A DNA stretch of 64,000 nt from Agrococcus casei LMG 22410 (lineage in GTDB: Bacteria > Actinomycetota > Actinomycetes > Actinomycetales > Microbacteriaceae). How positions within the stretch are numbered: position 1 is the stretch's first letter; each line of letters begins with the position of its first letter. The notes below the pieces were generated by a model. The model did not search any database. It had not been told where the DNA came from and saw only the letters and a program-made list of their open reading frames with translations. Of this stretch, positions 9,472-19,497 are shown one piece after another. The stretch covers positions 62,001 through 126,000 of the forward strand of contig NZ_FUHU01000045.1 of assembly GCF_900163565.1 (NCBI RefSeq), written 5' to 3'. The position numbers and the translations under genes were made by a program.

Positions 9472-10512
9472 ATGGTGTATTCCGTTGCCGTAGCAGGAGC
9501 AAGCGGCTACGCAGGCGGAGAGCTGCTGCGTCTGCTCGCAGCTCATCCTGAACTCGAGGTGGCCACAGTCACTGCGCACTCGCGAGCGGGCGAGCCGCTG
9601 GTGAACGTGCACCCGCATCTGCGCTCGCTCTCGCACCTGGGTCTCATGGAGACATCGGCCGAGCGTCTGGCCGGCCATGACGTCGTGTTCCTGGCGCTGC
9701 CGCACGGTCACTCGGCCGAGCTTGCCGAACAGCTGGGCGAAGACACGCTCGTCATCGACTGCGGTGCCGACCACCGTCTTGAAGACCCTCAGGACTGGGT
9801 CGACTACTACGGCACCGAGGCGGTTCCCGCTTGGCCGTACGGCATGCCCGAGCTCGAGACTGCCGACGGCAAGCAGCGTCGTTCGCTGCGCAGCGCCAAC
9901 CGCATCGCGGTTCCCGGATGCAACGCGACAGCGGTGACGCTCGCGATGATTCCCGGCATCGAGGCGGGCCTAGTGGACACCCAGCACATCGTCGCGACGC
10001 TCGCGGTCGGACCGAGCGGCGCCGGGCGAACGGCGAAGACGAATCTGCTGGCGGCCGAGCTGATGGGCAACGCTCGCCCATACTCTGTGGCGGGACACAG
10101 GCACATCCCCGAGATCAAGCAGAACTGGCGCACGGTCACCGACGCCGAGATCGGCCTGACCATGACACCTGTGCTCGTGCCGATGTCACGCGGCATCCTG
10201 GCGACGGTCGTGGCACCGCTTGCCGAAGGCGTGGCTGCTGAGCGAGTCGATTCGATCTGGCGCGGGGCATTCGACGGCGAGGACTTCGTCACGGTGCTGC
10301 CCAAGGGGCAGGTTCCCCAGGTGAGCGACGTCGTGGGATCGAACCAGGCGCTGATCGGCGTGGCCGTCGACGAGCGGGCCGGCACCGTCATCGCGATGTG
10401 CGCCATCGACAACCTCGGCAAGGGCACCGCCGGCGCTGCAGTGCAGTCGGCGAACATCGCCCTGGGGCTCGATGAGCACCTGGGGCTGTCTGCAGACGGG
10501 ATCGCGCCGTGA
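9472..10512 (+). CDS. argC: N-acetyl-gamma-glutamyl-phosphate reductase
   Basis: Third step of ornithine/arginine synthesis: NADPH-dependent reduction of N-acetylglutamyl phosphate to the semialdehyde. Its 346 residues start with the Rossmann motif [18 protein letters not shown] and contain the catalytic cysteine in [16 protein letters not shown] and the C-terminal TVVAPLAEG and [25 protein letters not shown] immediately precedes ATG 9472, 8 nt after pheT, so it may be transcribed from pheST as well as from its own promoter. It overlaps argJ by GTGA. Confidence 0.97.
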   Translation: MVYSVAVAGASGYAGGELLRLLAAHPELEVATVTAHSRAGEPLVNVHPHLRSLSHLGLMETSAERLAGHDVVFLALPHGHSAELAEQLGEDTLVIDCGADHRLEDPQDWVDYYGTEAVPAWPYGMPELETADGKQRRSLRSANRIAVPGCNATAVTLAMIPGIEAGLVDTQHIVATLAVGPSGAGRTAKTNLLAAELMGNARPYSVAGHRHIPEIKQNWRTVTDAEIGLTMTPVLVPMSRGILATVVAPLAEGVAAERVDSIWRGAFDGEDFVTVLPKGQVPQVSDVVGSNQALIGVAVDERAGTVIAMCAIDNLGKGTAGAAVQSANIALGLDEHLGLSADGIAP

Positions 10513-11666
10513 GCGTCACAGCTCCCCGCGGGTTCGCGGCCGCCGGTGTCGAAGCCGGCTTCAAGCACTCCGGCGGACGCGACCTGGCCCTCGTCGTCAA
10601 TCGCGGCGAGGCCCGATCCGCGGCCACGGTGTTCACGAGCAACCGTGCGAAGGCGAATCCGGTGCTCTTCAGCGAGAAGGTCGCAGCGGCCGGCGACGTG
10701 CGCGCGGTCGTGCTGAATGCGGGCGGCGCCAACTGCTTCACGGGCGACGAGGGCTACCGCGTGACCGAAGCCACTGCCGCGCTGACTGCGACAGAACTCG
10801 GACTCGACGCCATGAACGTGCTCGTCTGCTCGACCGGCCTGATCGGCGAACAGCTGCCGATCGCGTCGTTCGAGCGGGGTGTTCCTGCCGTGGTCGAGGC
10901 ACTGAGCGACGATGCGGCCGGCGGCGATTCCGCAGCCGACGCGATCCGCACGACAGACACCGTCTCGAAGCAGTCGGTGCACCAGGCAGACGGATGGTCG
11001 GTCGGCGGGATGGCGAAGGGCGCGGGAATGCTGGCGCCAGGACTTGCGACGATGCTCGTGGTGCTGACCACCGACGCCGTCGCAGCGCCGGACGTGCTCG
11101 AGAAGGCGCTTCGCGCATCCGTTCGCGTGACGTTCGATCGCCTCGACTCCGACGGCTGCATGTCGACCAACGACACCGTGACGCTGCTGGCGAGCGGCGA
11201 GAGCGGCGAGACGCCGAGCGAAGCCGCGCTGACCGAGGCGATCACTGCGGTGTGCGCTGATCTCGCGCAGCAGCTGCAGCTCGATGCAGAGGGAGCCAGC
11301 CACGACATCACGATCGAGGTCGTCGGCGCCGCGAGCGAAGACGACGCCGTGACCGTGGGCCGCTCGTGCGCGCGCTCGAACCTGCTCATGACCGCGATCT
11401 TCGGCAATGACCCGAACTGGGGCCGCGTGCTCGCCGCGATCGGCACGACCGATGCGGCATTCGACCCCTACGACGTCGACGTCTCGTTCAACGGCGTGCG
11501 CCTCTGCCGCAAGGGCGGCCCCGACCGGCCTCGCGACGAGGTCGATCTGACGCCCCGCGCGACGCACATCCTCATCGATCTCCACGCGGGCGACGAGACC
11601 GCCACCGTGCTCACCAACGATCTGACTCACGACTATGTCCACGAGAATTCCGCGTACTCCAGTTAG
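10509..11666 (+). CDS. argJ: Bifunctional ornithine acetyltransferase / N-acetylglutamate synthase
   Basis: ArgJ recycles the acetyl group from N-acetylornithine to glutamate and may also make acetylglutamate from acetyl-CoA. The 385-residue precursor self-cleaves before a threonine nucleophile; here the site is [20 protein letters not shown], with cleavage between Ala and Thr. GTG 10509 overlaps the argC stop (GTGA). The C-terminus ([15 protein letters not shown]) is the family-typical end, and the last 32 nt overlap the argB start. Confidence 0.97.
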   Translation: MSVTAPRGFAAAGVEAGFKHSGGRDLALVVNRGEARSAATVFTSNRAKANPVLFSEKVAAAGDVRAVVLNAGGANCFTGDEGYRVTEATAALTATELGLDAMNVLVCSTGLIGEQLPIASFERGVPAVVEALSDDAAGGDSAADAIRTTDTVSKQSVHQADGWSVGGMAKGAGMLAPGLATMLVVLTTDAVAAPDVLEKALRASVRVTFDRLDSDGCMSTNDTVTLLASGESGETPSEAALTEAITAVCADLAQQLQLDAEGASHDITIEVVGAASEDDAVTVGRSCARSNLLMTAIFGNDPNWGRVLAAIGTTDAAFDPYDVDVSFNGVRLCRKGGPDRPRDEVDLTPRATHILIDLHAGDETATVLTNDLTHDYVHENSAYSS

Positions 11667-12552
11667 CCGCGAGGCCGCGAAGGGCAAGGCCCTCACGCTG
11701 ATCGAGTCGCTGCCGTGGCTCGAGCGCTTCCGCGGCACCGTGATGGTCATCAAGTACGGCGGCAACGCGATGGTGTCGCCCGAGCTGCAGCGCGCGTTCG
11801 CAGAGGACGTCGTCTACCTGCGACACGTGGGAATCCTGCCGGTCGTGGTGCACGGCGGCGGGCCTCAGATCTCGAGTGCGCTCGAGCGCTTCGGCATCGA
11901 GTCCGAGTTCAGGGGCGGGTACCGCGTGACGACTCGCGAGGCGATGGACGTCGTGCGCATGGTGCTCACCGGCCAGGTCTCTCGCGAGCTCGTGTCGCTG
12001 ATCAACAGGCACGGGCCGCTCGCGGCGTCGGTCTCGGGCGAAGACGCGGGGCTGTTCACCGGCAGGCGCAAGACCGTGCAGGTCGACGGCGAGACGGTCG
12101 ACCTCGGTCACGTTGGCGACGTCGTGTCGGTCGACGCGTCGCGCGTTCGGCGCATGCTCGATGCCGAGCTGATTCCGGTCATCTCCTCGGTCGCACCCGA
12201 CGAAGAGCACCCGGGCGACTCGCTCAACATCAACGCCGACGCCGCGGCCAGTGCGCTCGCGATCGCGCTGCAGGCCGAGAAGCTCGTCATCCTGACCGAT
12301 GTCGAGGGCCTCTATGCCAACTGGCCCGACCGGTCGTCGCTCATCTCGTCGCTCGATGCGGCCGAGCTCGAGCGCATTCTGCCGTCGCTGGCGAGCGGCA
12401 TGATCCCCAAGATGCAGGCGTGCCTCGACGCAGTGCGCGGCGGCGTGCCGAAGGCTGCGATCATCGACGGCCGCGACGAGCACTCGATGCTGCTCGAGGT
12501 GTTCACCGACGACGGCTCCGGAACCGAGGTCGTGGAGCAGCTCGAACGGTAG
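11635..12552 (+). CDS. argB: Acetylglutamate kinase
   Basis: Second step of ornithine synthesis, phosphorylating N-acetylglutamate; usually the arginine-feedback point. The 305-residue amino-acid-kinase fold shows [10 protein letters not shown] (phosphate-binding Lys), [28 protein letters not shown] and [16 protein letters not shown] 11635 overlaps argJ by 32 nt; no in-frame alternative start lies close downstream. The TAG stop (12550-12552) doubles as the first half of a -10 box for the next gene. The N-terminal helix region typical of arginine-sensitive enzymes is present ([20 protein letters not shown]). Confidence 0.97.
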   Translation: MSTRIPRTPVSREAAKGKALTLIESLPWLERFRGTVMVIKYGGNAMVSPELQRAFAEDVVYLRHVGILPVVVHGGGPQISSALERFGIESEFRGGYRVTTREAMDVVRMVLTGQVSRELVSLINRHGPLAASVSGEDAGLFTGRRKTVQVDGETVDLGHVGDVVSVDASRVRRMLDAELIPVISSVAPDEEHPGDSLNINADAAASALAIALQAEKLVILTDVEGLYANWPDRSSLISSLDAAELERILPSLASGMIPKMQACLDAVRGGVPKAAIIDGRDEHSMLLEVFTDDGSGTEVVEQLER

Positions 12553-12555
12553 ACT
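12550..12555 (+). promoter_or_regulatory. -10 element of the RclA-like gene (leaderless)
   Basis: TAGACT, whose TAG is the argB stop codon, ends 7 nt before ATG 12563. No Shine-Dalgarno precedes that ATG. Confidence 0.45.
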
Positions 12556-12562
12556 CCGGGCC

Positions 12563-13939
12563 ATGCAGACCGAGACGATGCACGCAGACGTGGCGGTGAT
12601 CGGCTGGGGCAAGGCCGGCAAGACGATCGCAGCCAAGCTGGCGGCCGGCGGCACGCGGGTCGTGATCGTCGAGCAGTCGGATGCGATGGTCGGCGGCACG
12701 TGCATCAACATCGGGTGCGTCCCCACGAAGACGCTGCTGCACGATGCCGGCGGGCGCCGCGCAGACGATGACCCGCAGTCGTTCTTCGATGCCGCGCAGC
12801 AGCGTCGCGATTCGCTCATCGCCAAGCTCAACGGCGTCAACCGCACGATGGTCGAGCAGCACGAGCAGGCGGTCGTCGTCATGGGCCGTGCTCGATTCTC
12901 GGGTGAGCGCACGATCGAGGTGACGGCGGGCGACGACCTCCTCACGGTCACCGCCGACAGGTTCGTGATCGGCACGGGTGCTGTGTCGCGTCAGGCTGAT
13001 GTGCCCGGGCTCGACCCTCGATCGCCTCGTGTGCTCGATTCGACGACTGCGCAGGGCGTGCATCCGCTTCCCGATCACTTGGCCATTGTCGGCGCAGGCC
13101 CGATCGGGCTCGAGTTCGCCACCATGTTCGCGCTGTTCGGCTCTCGGGTGACGCTGATCGACCGCGGAGCACGCCTGCTGCCAGAGCACGACGAGCAGCT
13201 CTCGGCCGAGGTCGAGCAGCGGCTGCGTGAGCAGGGCGTCGAGGTGCTGCACGACACCATGGTTGTCGAGGGCAGCGAAGAAGACGACGGCGTGCGGCTT
13301 GAGACCGACACCGGCTCCGCTGTGACGGCAGACGCGGTGCTCTTCGCGATCGGCCGCACACCTGCCACCTCAGGCCTCGGGCTCGAGGCTGCCGGCGTCG
13401 AGACCGACGAGCGGGGCGCGATCGCGGTCGACGACCTGCTGCGCACGAGCGTCGAAGGGGTGTGGGCCGTCGGCGATGTCAACGGCGGGCCGCAGTTCAC
13501 CTATGTCTCGTACGACGACCACCGCATCGTGCTGCCGCAGCTGCTCGGCCGCGAGCCCGAGCACACTCGCGCAGATCGCACGGCGGTGCCGACCACCACA
13601 TTCATGCATCCGCCGCTGGGGATTGTCGGTCTCACGGCCGACGCCGCCCGAGAGGCAGGGCACGCCGTGCGCGTGGCAACGAAGCCGGTCGCGAAGATCG
13701 CCGCGATGCCGAGGCCCAAGGCGGTCGCGAACACGGCAGGGCGCATCACCCTCGTCGTCGATGCAGACACCGATTTGGTGCTCGGGGCCCAGCTCTGGAC
13801 GATCGATGCGCAAGAGCTCGTCAACCTGGTAGCACTGGCGATGCGAGGCGGAGTCTCGGCGTCGAAGCTGCGCGACGGCATCTGGACGCACCCCTCGACG
13901 ACCGAAGCCCTCAACGAAGTGCTCGCCGAGCTGGATTAG
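12563..13939 (+). CDS. RclA-like flavoprotein disulfide reductase (pyridine nucleotide-disulfide oxidoreductase)
   Basis: A 458-residue class I flavin disulfide reductase. It has an FAD-binding GxGxxG-like start (VAVIGWGKAGKTIAAKLA), the redox-active pair in GGTCINIGCVPTKTLLHDAG, an NAD(P)H-binding IVGAGPIGLEFATMFALFG, the FAD segment VWAVGDVNGGPQFTYVSYDD, and a C-terminal dimerisation domain ending in the His-Glu dyad HPSTTEAL. The GKAGKT start, TKTLLHDA and FTYVSYDD are closest in my memory to E. coli RclA, a copper(II)/NADH reductase of hypochlorite defence, rather than to lipoamide dehydrogenase. It sits between argB and argF, where actinobacteria usually have argD. Alternatives: mercuric-reductase-like or other paralog; no Hg-binding N-domain is present. 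Confidence 0.8.
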   Translation: MQTETMHADVAVIGWGKAGKTIAAKLAAGGTRVVIVEQSDAMVGGTCINIGCVPTKTLLHDAGGRRADDDPQSFFDAAQQRRDSLIAKLNGVNRTMVEQHEQAVVVMGRARFSGERTIEVTAGDDLLTVTADRFVIGTGAVSRQADVPGLDPRSPRVLDSTTAQGVHPLPDHLAIVGAGPIGLEFATMFALFGSRVTLIDRGARLLPEHDEQLSAEVEQRLREQGVEVLHDTMVVEGSEEDDGVRLETDTGSAVTADAVLFAIGRTPATSGLGLEAAGVETDERGAIAVDDLLRTSVEGVWAVGDVNGGPQFTYVSYDDHRIVLPQLLGREPEHTRADRTAVPTTTFMHPPLGIVGLTADAAREAGHAVRVATKPVAKIAAMPRPKAVANTAGRITLVVDADTDLVLGAQLWTIDAQELVNLVALAMRGGVSASKLRDGIWTHPSTTEALNEVLAELD

Positions 13940-13942
13940 GCT
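13937..13942 (+). promoter_or_regulatory. -10 element of argF (leaderless)
   Basis: TAGGCT begins with the TAG stop codon of the RclA-like gene and ends 6 nt before ATG 13949. This gives argF a promoter of its own despite the tight spacing. Confidence 0.45.
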
Positions 13943-13948
13943 TGGTGC

Positions 13949-14872
13949 ATGACACGGCACTTCCTGCGCGACGACGACATCACCAAGGCTGAGCAGACCG
14001 AGATCCTCGATCTCGCGATCGCGATGAAGGCCGATCGATTCGCCAGGCAGCCGCTCGCCGGCCCCCAGACCGTGGCCGTGATCTTCGACAAGACGTCGAC
14101 GCGCACGCGAGTCTCGTTCGCGACCGGCATCGCCGATCTCGGCGGCTCGGCGCTCATCATCAACCCGGGCGAGAGCCAGCTGGGCGGCAAGGAGTCGATC
14201 AGCGACACAGCACGTGTCATGGAGCGGATGGTCGCAGCGATCGTGTGGCGCACCTTCGGTCATGAGGGGCTCGAAGAGATGGCGCGGGGCACTTCGGTGC
14301 CCGTGGTCAATTCCCTGAGCGATGACTTCCACCCGTGCCAGCTGCTGGCCGACCTCCAGACCGTGCGCGAGCATCGCGGCGACCTCGAAGGCCAGCGGCT
14401 CGTGTTCTTCGGTGACACCGCGAGCAACATGGCGCACTCGTACTTGCTCGCCTGCGCGACCGCAGGCATGCACGTGGTTCTGGCGGGCCCCGCATCCGCG
14501 GCTCCGAGGGCCGACATTCTGGCTGACGCCGAGCGCATCGCGATGGCGAGCGGCGGCAGCGCCGTGTTCACGACTGACGCCGCAGAGGCAGCCGATGACG
14601 CCGACATCGTCGTCACCGACACCTGGGTCTCGATGGGGCAGGAGTCCGAGAAGGAGCAGCGCATCGCGCAGTTCGGCGAGTACCAGGTCAACGGCGCGGT
14701 GATGGCGCGCGCGAAGAGCGACGCGATCTTCCTGCACTGCCTGCCCGCATACCGAGGCCTCGAGGTTGCAGCCGACGTGATCGACGGCCCGCAGTCGGTC
14801 ATCTGGGACGAAGCCGAGAACCGTCTGCACGCGCAGAAGGCTCTGCTCGCGTGGCTGCTCGAGAACAGCTGA
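13949..14872 (+). CDS. argF: Ornithine carbamoyltransferase
   Basis: Makes citrulline from ornithine and carbamoyl phosphate. 307 residues with the carbamoyl-phosphate site DKTSTRTRVSF, the DFHPCQLLADLQT segment, VTDTWVSMG near the ornithine loop and the catalytic HCLPAYRG (Cys). No Shine-Dalgarno; ATG 13949 is 6 nt after a TAGGCT hexamer, so a leaderless mRNA is likely. argR, which often follows argF in actinobacteria, is absent here. Confidence 0.97.
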   Translation: MTRHFLRDDDITKAEQTEILDLAIAMKADRFARQPLAGPQTVAVIFDKTSTRTRVSFATGIADLGGSALIINPGESQLGGKESISDTARVMERMVAAIVWRTFGHEGLEEMARGTSVPVVNSLSDDFHPCQLLADLQTVREHRGDLEGQRLVFFGDTASNMAHSYLLACATAGMHVVLAGPASAAPRADILADAERIAMASGGSAVFTTDAAEAADDADIVVTDTWVSMGQESEKEQRIAQFGEYQVNGAVMARAKSDAIFLHCLPAYRGLEVAADVIDGPQSVIWDEAENRLHAQKALLAWLLENS

Positions 14873-14876
14873 GCAG

Positions 14877-14882
14877 TAGGCT
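14877..14882 (+). promoter_or_regulatory. Candidate -10 element upstream of argH
   Basis: TAGGCT 49 nt before the argH ATG. Unlike the neighbouring genes this would give a leader of about 40 nt, matching the Shine-Dalgarno found for argH. Confidence 0.35.
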
Positions 14883-14916
14883 TGCCAGGGGATTGCGGAG
14901 CATCCGCAGCGCGTGA

Positions 14917-16359
<1,443 letters not shown>

Positions 16360-16428
16360 CCCTCGGCTTTCGCGCGCCTTCAGGTTCGGAAGAAGTATGC
16401 GACCGTACCCCCGCGCTGGAGCTCTGGA

Positions 16429-16447
16429 GCGGATGCATCGCATCCGC
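16429..16447. terminator. Inverted repeat between argH and the convergent membrane-protein gene
   Basis: GCGGATGC (16429-16436), loop ATC, GCATCCGC (16440-16447): an 8-bp stem between convergent genes. It is made of two copies, in opposite orientation, of an octamer that recurs across the window, so its presence may have another cause. Confidence 0.4.
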
Positions 16448-16471
16448 CGCGACGCCAGCGTCCCTGAGCGT

Positions 16472-16951
16472 TCAGGTGCGAAACAGGTAAGCCACTGTTC
16501 CCCATAGCCCCGCCACCCCCAGCGACGCCAGTGTTCCGATGATGAATCGCTCGCGGGATGCGGGCTTGTCGAGCTCGCCGAACCGGCCGACGGCTTTGAC
16601 GGCGACGATGACGGCAACCGCTCCGAACTGGCCGACGCCGATAGCGACCGCGGTCGCAGTGCGCTCGAGCAGCCCGATCATCCAGCCGCCGCGCATCGTG
16701 CCGTCGGGTGCCTCAAGCGGCGGGCGACCGGTCTCGAGCGCACTCTTCGGCGGATCAGCGATCGCGAATGCCGCTTTCACGATGAACCAGCCGTGCACCG
16801 CTGACGCCACTGCAGCGAACACGGTGATCAGCGCATTGAGCCACACGGGAAGCACAGGCAGCACGGCACCGACGAATACGAGTGCGAGTGCGAGCGCGAG
16901 CCCTCCGGCGCAGGCGATGACGAGCGGGATCGTCAGGCGGTCGAGTCTCAT
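16472..16951 (-). CDS. Small four-helix membrane protein, downstream partner of the SatD-like gene
   Basis: A 159-residue integral membrane protein. Hydrophobic segments are visible at about residues 8-30 (IPLVIACAGGLALALALVFVG), 35-60 (ALITVFAAVASAVHGWFIV), 95-120 (TATAVAIGVGQFGAVAVIVAV) and 135-156 (FIIGTLASLGVAGLWGTVAY), with a hydrophilic loop containing Pro/Gly between the second and third. ATG 16951 overlaps the stop of the upstream SatD-like gene (ATGA), so the two are one operon. I do not recognise a function; the pairing suggests the cytoplasmic HTH protein and this membrane protein act together. Confidence 0.8.
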   Translation of the reverse strand: MRLDRLTIPLVIACAGGLALALALVFVGAVLPVLPVWLNALITVFAAVASAVHGWFIVKAAFAIADPPKSALETGRPPLEAPDGTMRGGWMIGLLERTATAVAIGVGQFGAVAVIVAVKAVGRFGELDKPASRERFIIGTLASLGVAGLWGTVAYLFRT

Positions 16952-17571
16952 GCGTCCACCTTGTCAGCTACCTCTGTCATCTTGGTCGATGCATCGGCTC
17001 GGGCGAGCAGTCGCTCGGCGAGCTCGATGCCTGCCTGCTCGTGGCGGAGGCCCGCGATCCGTGCTCGCTTCGACGCCGCGCTGACAGAGATTCCGAGATG
17101 CTCGGCTGCGGCGGTGACTGATCCGAGCCTGTCGATGAGCTCTGCGATCTCGTTTCCGGCGTCTGTCCTCCGAGACTGCAGCGTCTGCAGCAGGGCGAGG
17201 GCCGCTTCGCAGTCCTGGGCGGCTTCGGCATCCTCGGATGAGCGCACTGCGATGTGCCAGGGGAGTGGCTTCGCCGCATTCACCGCATCACGCGCGGCTT
17301 GAAACGCGGTGCCATGCGAATCTGCGGCAGAGGTCGAGAGGCTTCCATTGCCGATGCCGATGCCGACATGCCAGTCGTCGCCGGCGAGGTCGAGCGCGAC
17401 TGCCGCAACAGTGGTCGGATCGTCGGTGATGAGCTGCAGCTCGTCGCCGGCGAACTGCGCCGCAGGAAGCAGCAGACTCTCGCCGTGCTGCTGCTCGAGC
17501 TGACGCATCTGCTGGGCGGCTCTGTTGCCCGCTGTGGTCGAGTTCTTCTGGTCAACGGTGATGACGAACAT
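16948..17571 (-). CDS. SatD-family protein with C-terminal helix-turn-helix
   Basis: A 207-residue protein. It starts MFVITVDQKNST, resembling the VISADQ-type beginning of the SatD family, followed by a mixed alpha/beta domain. The C-terminal third has a helix-turn-helix, SVTAAAEHLGISVSAASKRARIAGL, suggesting DNA binding. A longer frame extends upstream to 17697, but ATG 17571 has excellent Shine-Dalgarno sequences (GGAGG 6 nt upstream on the minus strand) and matches the family start. Co-transcribed with the membrane protein that follows. Twin inverted repeats cover its promoter, so autoregulation is a reasonable guess. Biochemical role unknown. Confidence 0.7.
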   Translation of the reverse strand: MFVITVDQKNSTTAGNRAAQQMRQLEQQHGESLLLPAAQFAGDELQLITDDPTTVAAVALDLAGDDWHVGIGIGNGSLSTSAADSHGTAFQAARDAVNAAKPLPWHIAVRSSEDAEAAQDCEAALALLQTLQSRRTDAGNEIAELIDRLGSVTAAAEHLGISVSAASKRARIAGLRHEQAGIELAERLLARADASTKMTEVADKVDA

Positions 17572-17626
17572 GATCCTCCAGACCTCCTGGGCAATATGAA
17601 CCGCACACGCTCCACTTTGCATACAG

Positions 17627-17670
17627 AACCCTACAAGGTTCACCACGACGATACAACCGTTTTCGGTTGT
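17627..17670 (-). promoter_or_regulatory. Promoter of the satD-like operon with two AACC-N6-GGTT operators
   Basis: On the minus strand, TTGTAT (17656-17651) and TAGGGT (17633-17628) are 17 bp apart. Two inverted repeats of the same form cover it: AACC-N6-GGTT at 17627-17640 over the -10, and ACAACCG-tttt-CGGTTGT at 17653-17670 over the -35. Their centres are 28 bp apart. Confidence 0.5.
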
Positions 17671-17713
17671 CACACGCCAGACGCTCGATGCGCGCAATTG
17701 CCGAGAATCCCAC

Positions 17714-17719
17714 TACGCT
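17714..17719 (+). promoter_or_regulatory. -10 element of tyrS (leaderless)
   Basis: TACGCT ends 6 nt before ATG 17726, which has no Shine-Dalgarno. The expected start point coincides with the ATG. Confidence 0.45.
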
Positions 17720-17725
17720 GGTGGC

Positions 17726-19021
17726 ATGACTGGTGCTGCACCCATCCGGCTCGACCCGACATTCGACAATGTCTGGGACGAACTCGTCTGGCGAGGAAGC
17801 GTGCACGTCTCAACTGATGAGACGGCTCTGCGAGACGCCCTGGCCGGAGACCCGATCACCTTCTACTGCGGGTTCGACCCGACAGCACCGAGCCTCCATC
17901 TCGGCAACCTGGCGCAGCTGATCGTCATGCGGCGACTCCAGTTGGCCGGCCACAAGCCGCTTGCGCTGGTCGGCGGATCCACTGGCCTCATCGGAGACCC
18001 CAAGCCCACCAGCGAGCGGCAGCTCAATGAGCGCGAGACCGTGGCCGAGTGGGTCGAGTACCTCGGAGGGCAGACGCTGCGCTTCCTCTCCGAAGACGGC
18101 GACAATGCGGTTCGCCTCGTGAACAACCTCGACTGGACGGCCCCGATGTCGACCGTCGACTTCCTCCGCGAGATCGGCAAGCACTTCCGGGTCGGCACCA
18201 TGCTGAAGAAGGACGCCGTTGCCGCGCGCATGGATTCCGAAGACGGCATCTCCTACGCCGAGTTCAGCTACCAGGTGCTGCAGGGGCTCGACTTCCGTGA
18301 GCTGTACCTGCGGCACGACTGCCTGCTGCAGCTGGGAGGCAGCGACCAGTGGGGCAACCTGACAGCCGGCACCGAGCTGATCCGAAAAGCCGAAGGCGTG
18401 CACGCGCATGCACTCGGCACTCCGCTCATCACCGATGCCGATGGCCGCAAGTTCGGCAAGAGCGAGGGCAACGCGGTGTGGCTCGATGCCAACCTGACGA
18501 GTCCCTACGCGATGTACCAGTTCTGGCTCAACCAGGATGATGCGATCGTGGTCTCGCTGCTGCAGAAGTTCACCTTCCTGTCGCGCGAGCGCATTGCCGA
18601 GCTCGAGCGCGCGGTCGCCGACGAGCCGTTCCGCCGCGAGGCGCAGAGGGTGCTCGCCTACGAGGTGACGTCATTCGTGCACGGAAGCGACACGACTGAC
18701 GAAGTCGTGGCCGCATCCGCAGCGCTGTTCGGCGGGGGAGCACTCGATGCCCTGAACCCCGATGTGCTCGACCAGGCACTGAGCTCACTGCCAACGGTCA
18801 CGGTGACTCCAGACTCGAGTGTGCTCGAGGCTCTGCGCGAGACCAAGCTGGTGTCGAGTCTGTCTGAGGCACGACGCGCAGTCACCCAGGGTGCAGTGTC
18901 AGTGAACAACGAACGGATCACGGATGCCGAATCGACGTTCGAAGGCCGCCTTCTGCACCAGCGCTTTGCAGTGCTGCGTCGAGGCAAGAAGACACTCGCC
19001 GCAGTGAGAGTGCAGAGCTGA
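17726..19021 (+). CDS. tyrS: Tyrosyl-tRNA synthetase
   Basis: Class I synthetase charging tRNA-Tyr, 431 residues. It shows FYCGFDPTAPSLHLGNL (HIGH motif as HLGN), the tyrosine-binding SYQVLQGLDF and GGSDQWGN, and the KMSKS loop as KFGKSEGN. The C-terminal S4-like RNA-binding domain (KLVSSLSEARRAVTQGAVSVNN) contacts the tRNA. Single-gene transcript bounded by its own promoter and a large terminator. In M. tuberculosis tyrS also precedes the Rv1691-Rv1696 genes, but here an rrn operon lies between. Confidence 0.97.
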   Translation: MTGAAPIRLDPTFDNVWDELVWRGSVHVSTDETALRDALAGDPITFYCGFDPTAPSLHLGNLAQLIVMRRLQLAGHKPLALVGGSTGLIGDPKPTSERQLNERETVAEWVEYLGGQTLRFLSEDGDNAVRLVNNLDWTAPMSTVDFLREIGKHFRVGTMLKKDAVAARMDSEDGISYAEFSYQVLQGLDFRELYLRHDCLLQLGGSDQWGNLTAGTELIRKAEGVHAHALGTPLITDADGRKFGKSEGNAVWLDANLTSPYAMYQFWLNQDDAIVVSLLQKFTFLSRERIAELERAVADEPFRREAQRVLAYEVTSFVHGSDTTDEVVAASAALFGGGALDALNPDVLDQALSSLPTVTVTPDSSVLEALRETKLVSSLSEARRAVTQGAVSVNNERITDAESTFEGRLLHQRFAVLRRGKKTLAAVRVQS

Positions 19022-19031
19022 CTGCACTCCT

Positions 19032-19076
19032 GACAGTGGACGCCCCGCCGGCATTTGCCGCGGGGCGTCCGCTGTC
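19032..19076 (+). terminator. tyrS terminator
   Basis: Long inverted repeat 10 nt after the tyrS stop: outer arms GACAGTGGACGCCCCG and CGGGGCGTCCGCTGTC (one G-U pair) around an inner CGGC-ATTT-GCCG stem with a single bulged C. It insulates tyrS from the rrn promoters. Confidence 0.8.
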
Positions 19077-19248
19077 TCCGAGGGCGACACGCCCGAGATG
19101 CTGCCCGAATTGGGGGCGGGGGCAGAGCGTGCGTAAAGTATCTCCTTGTCACCCCAAAGGAGTTGAAGCCGAAAGGGCCTCCTCCTCAAGCGGGACACCA
19201 TTCGAAATATCGAATGAACTACCACTCAATGAAGCGAAACAGTCAGGT

Positions 19249-19276
19249 TTGACTGGCACACGGTTGTGTGTATGAT
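19249..19276 (+). promoter_or_regulatory. rrn promoter P1
   Basis: TTGACT (19249-19254), 16-bp spacer, TATGAT (19271-19276). Nearly consensus for the housekeeping sigma factor. Confidence 0.8.
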
Positions 19277-19331
19277 GGAGTTCTGCAAGTTTAACAAGCA
19301 GTGAACATCTACACAGTCCCGGCCAGTCAAT

Positions 19332-19359
19332 TTGACAGTGAGTTTCGGGTGTGTATGAT
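19332..19359 (+). promoter_or_regulatory. rrn promoter P2
   Basis: TTGACA (19332-19337), 16-bp spacer, TATGAT (19354-19359). Perfect -35. Confidence 0.85.
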
Positions 19360-19414
19360 GGACAAGTTGCCTCGGCAACATAAGCCCACCACACACACTG
19401 GGTCGCAGGTCGAT

Positions 19415-19442
19415 TTGACAGGCAGTTTCGAGTGTGTATGAT
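19415..19442 (+). promoter_or_regulatory. rrn promoter P3
   Basis: TTGACA (19415-19420), 16-bp spacer, TATGAT (19437-19442). Same boxes as P2. Confidence 0.85.
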
Positions 19443-19497
19443 GGACAAGTTGCCTCGGCAGCGAAAGACCACCACACACTCTGAACCGCGAGTCGAT

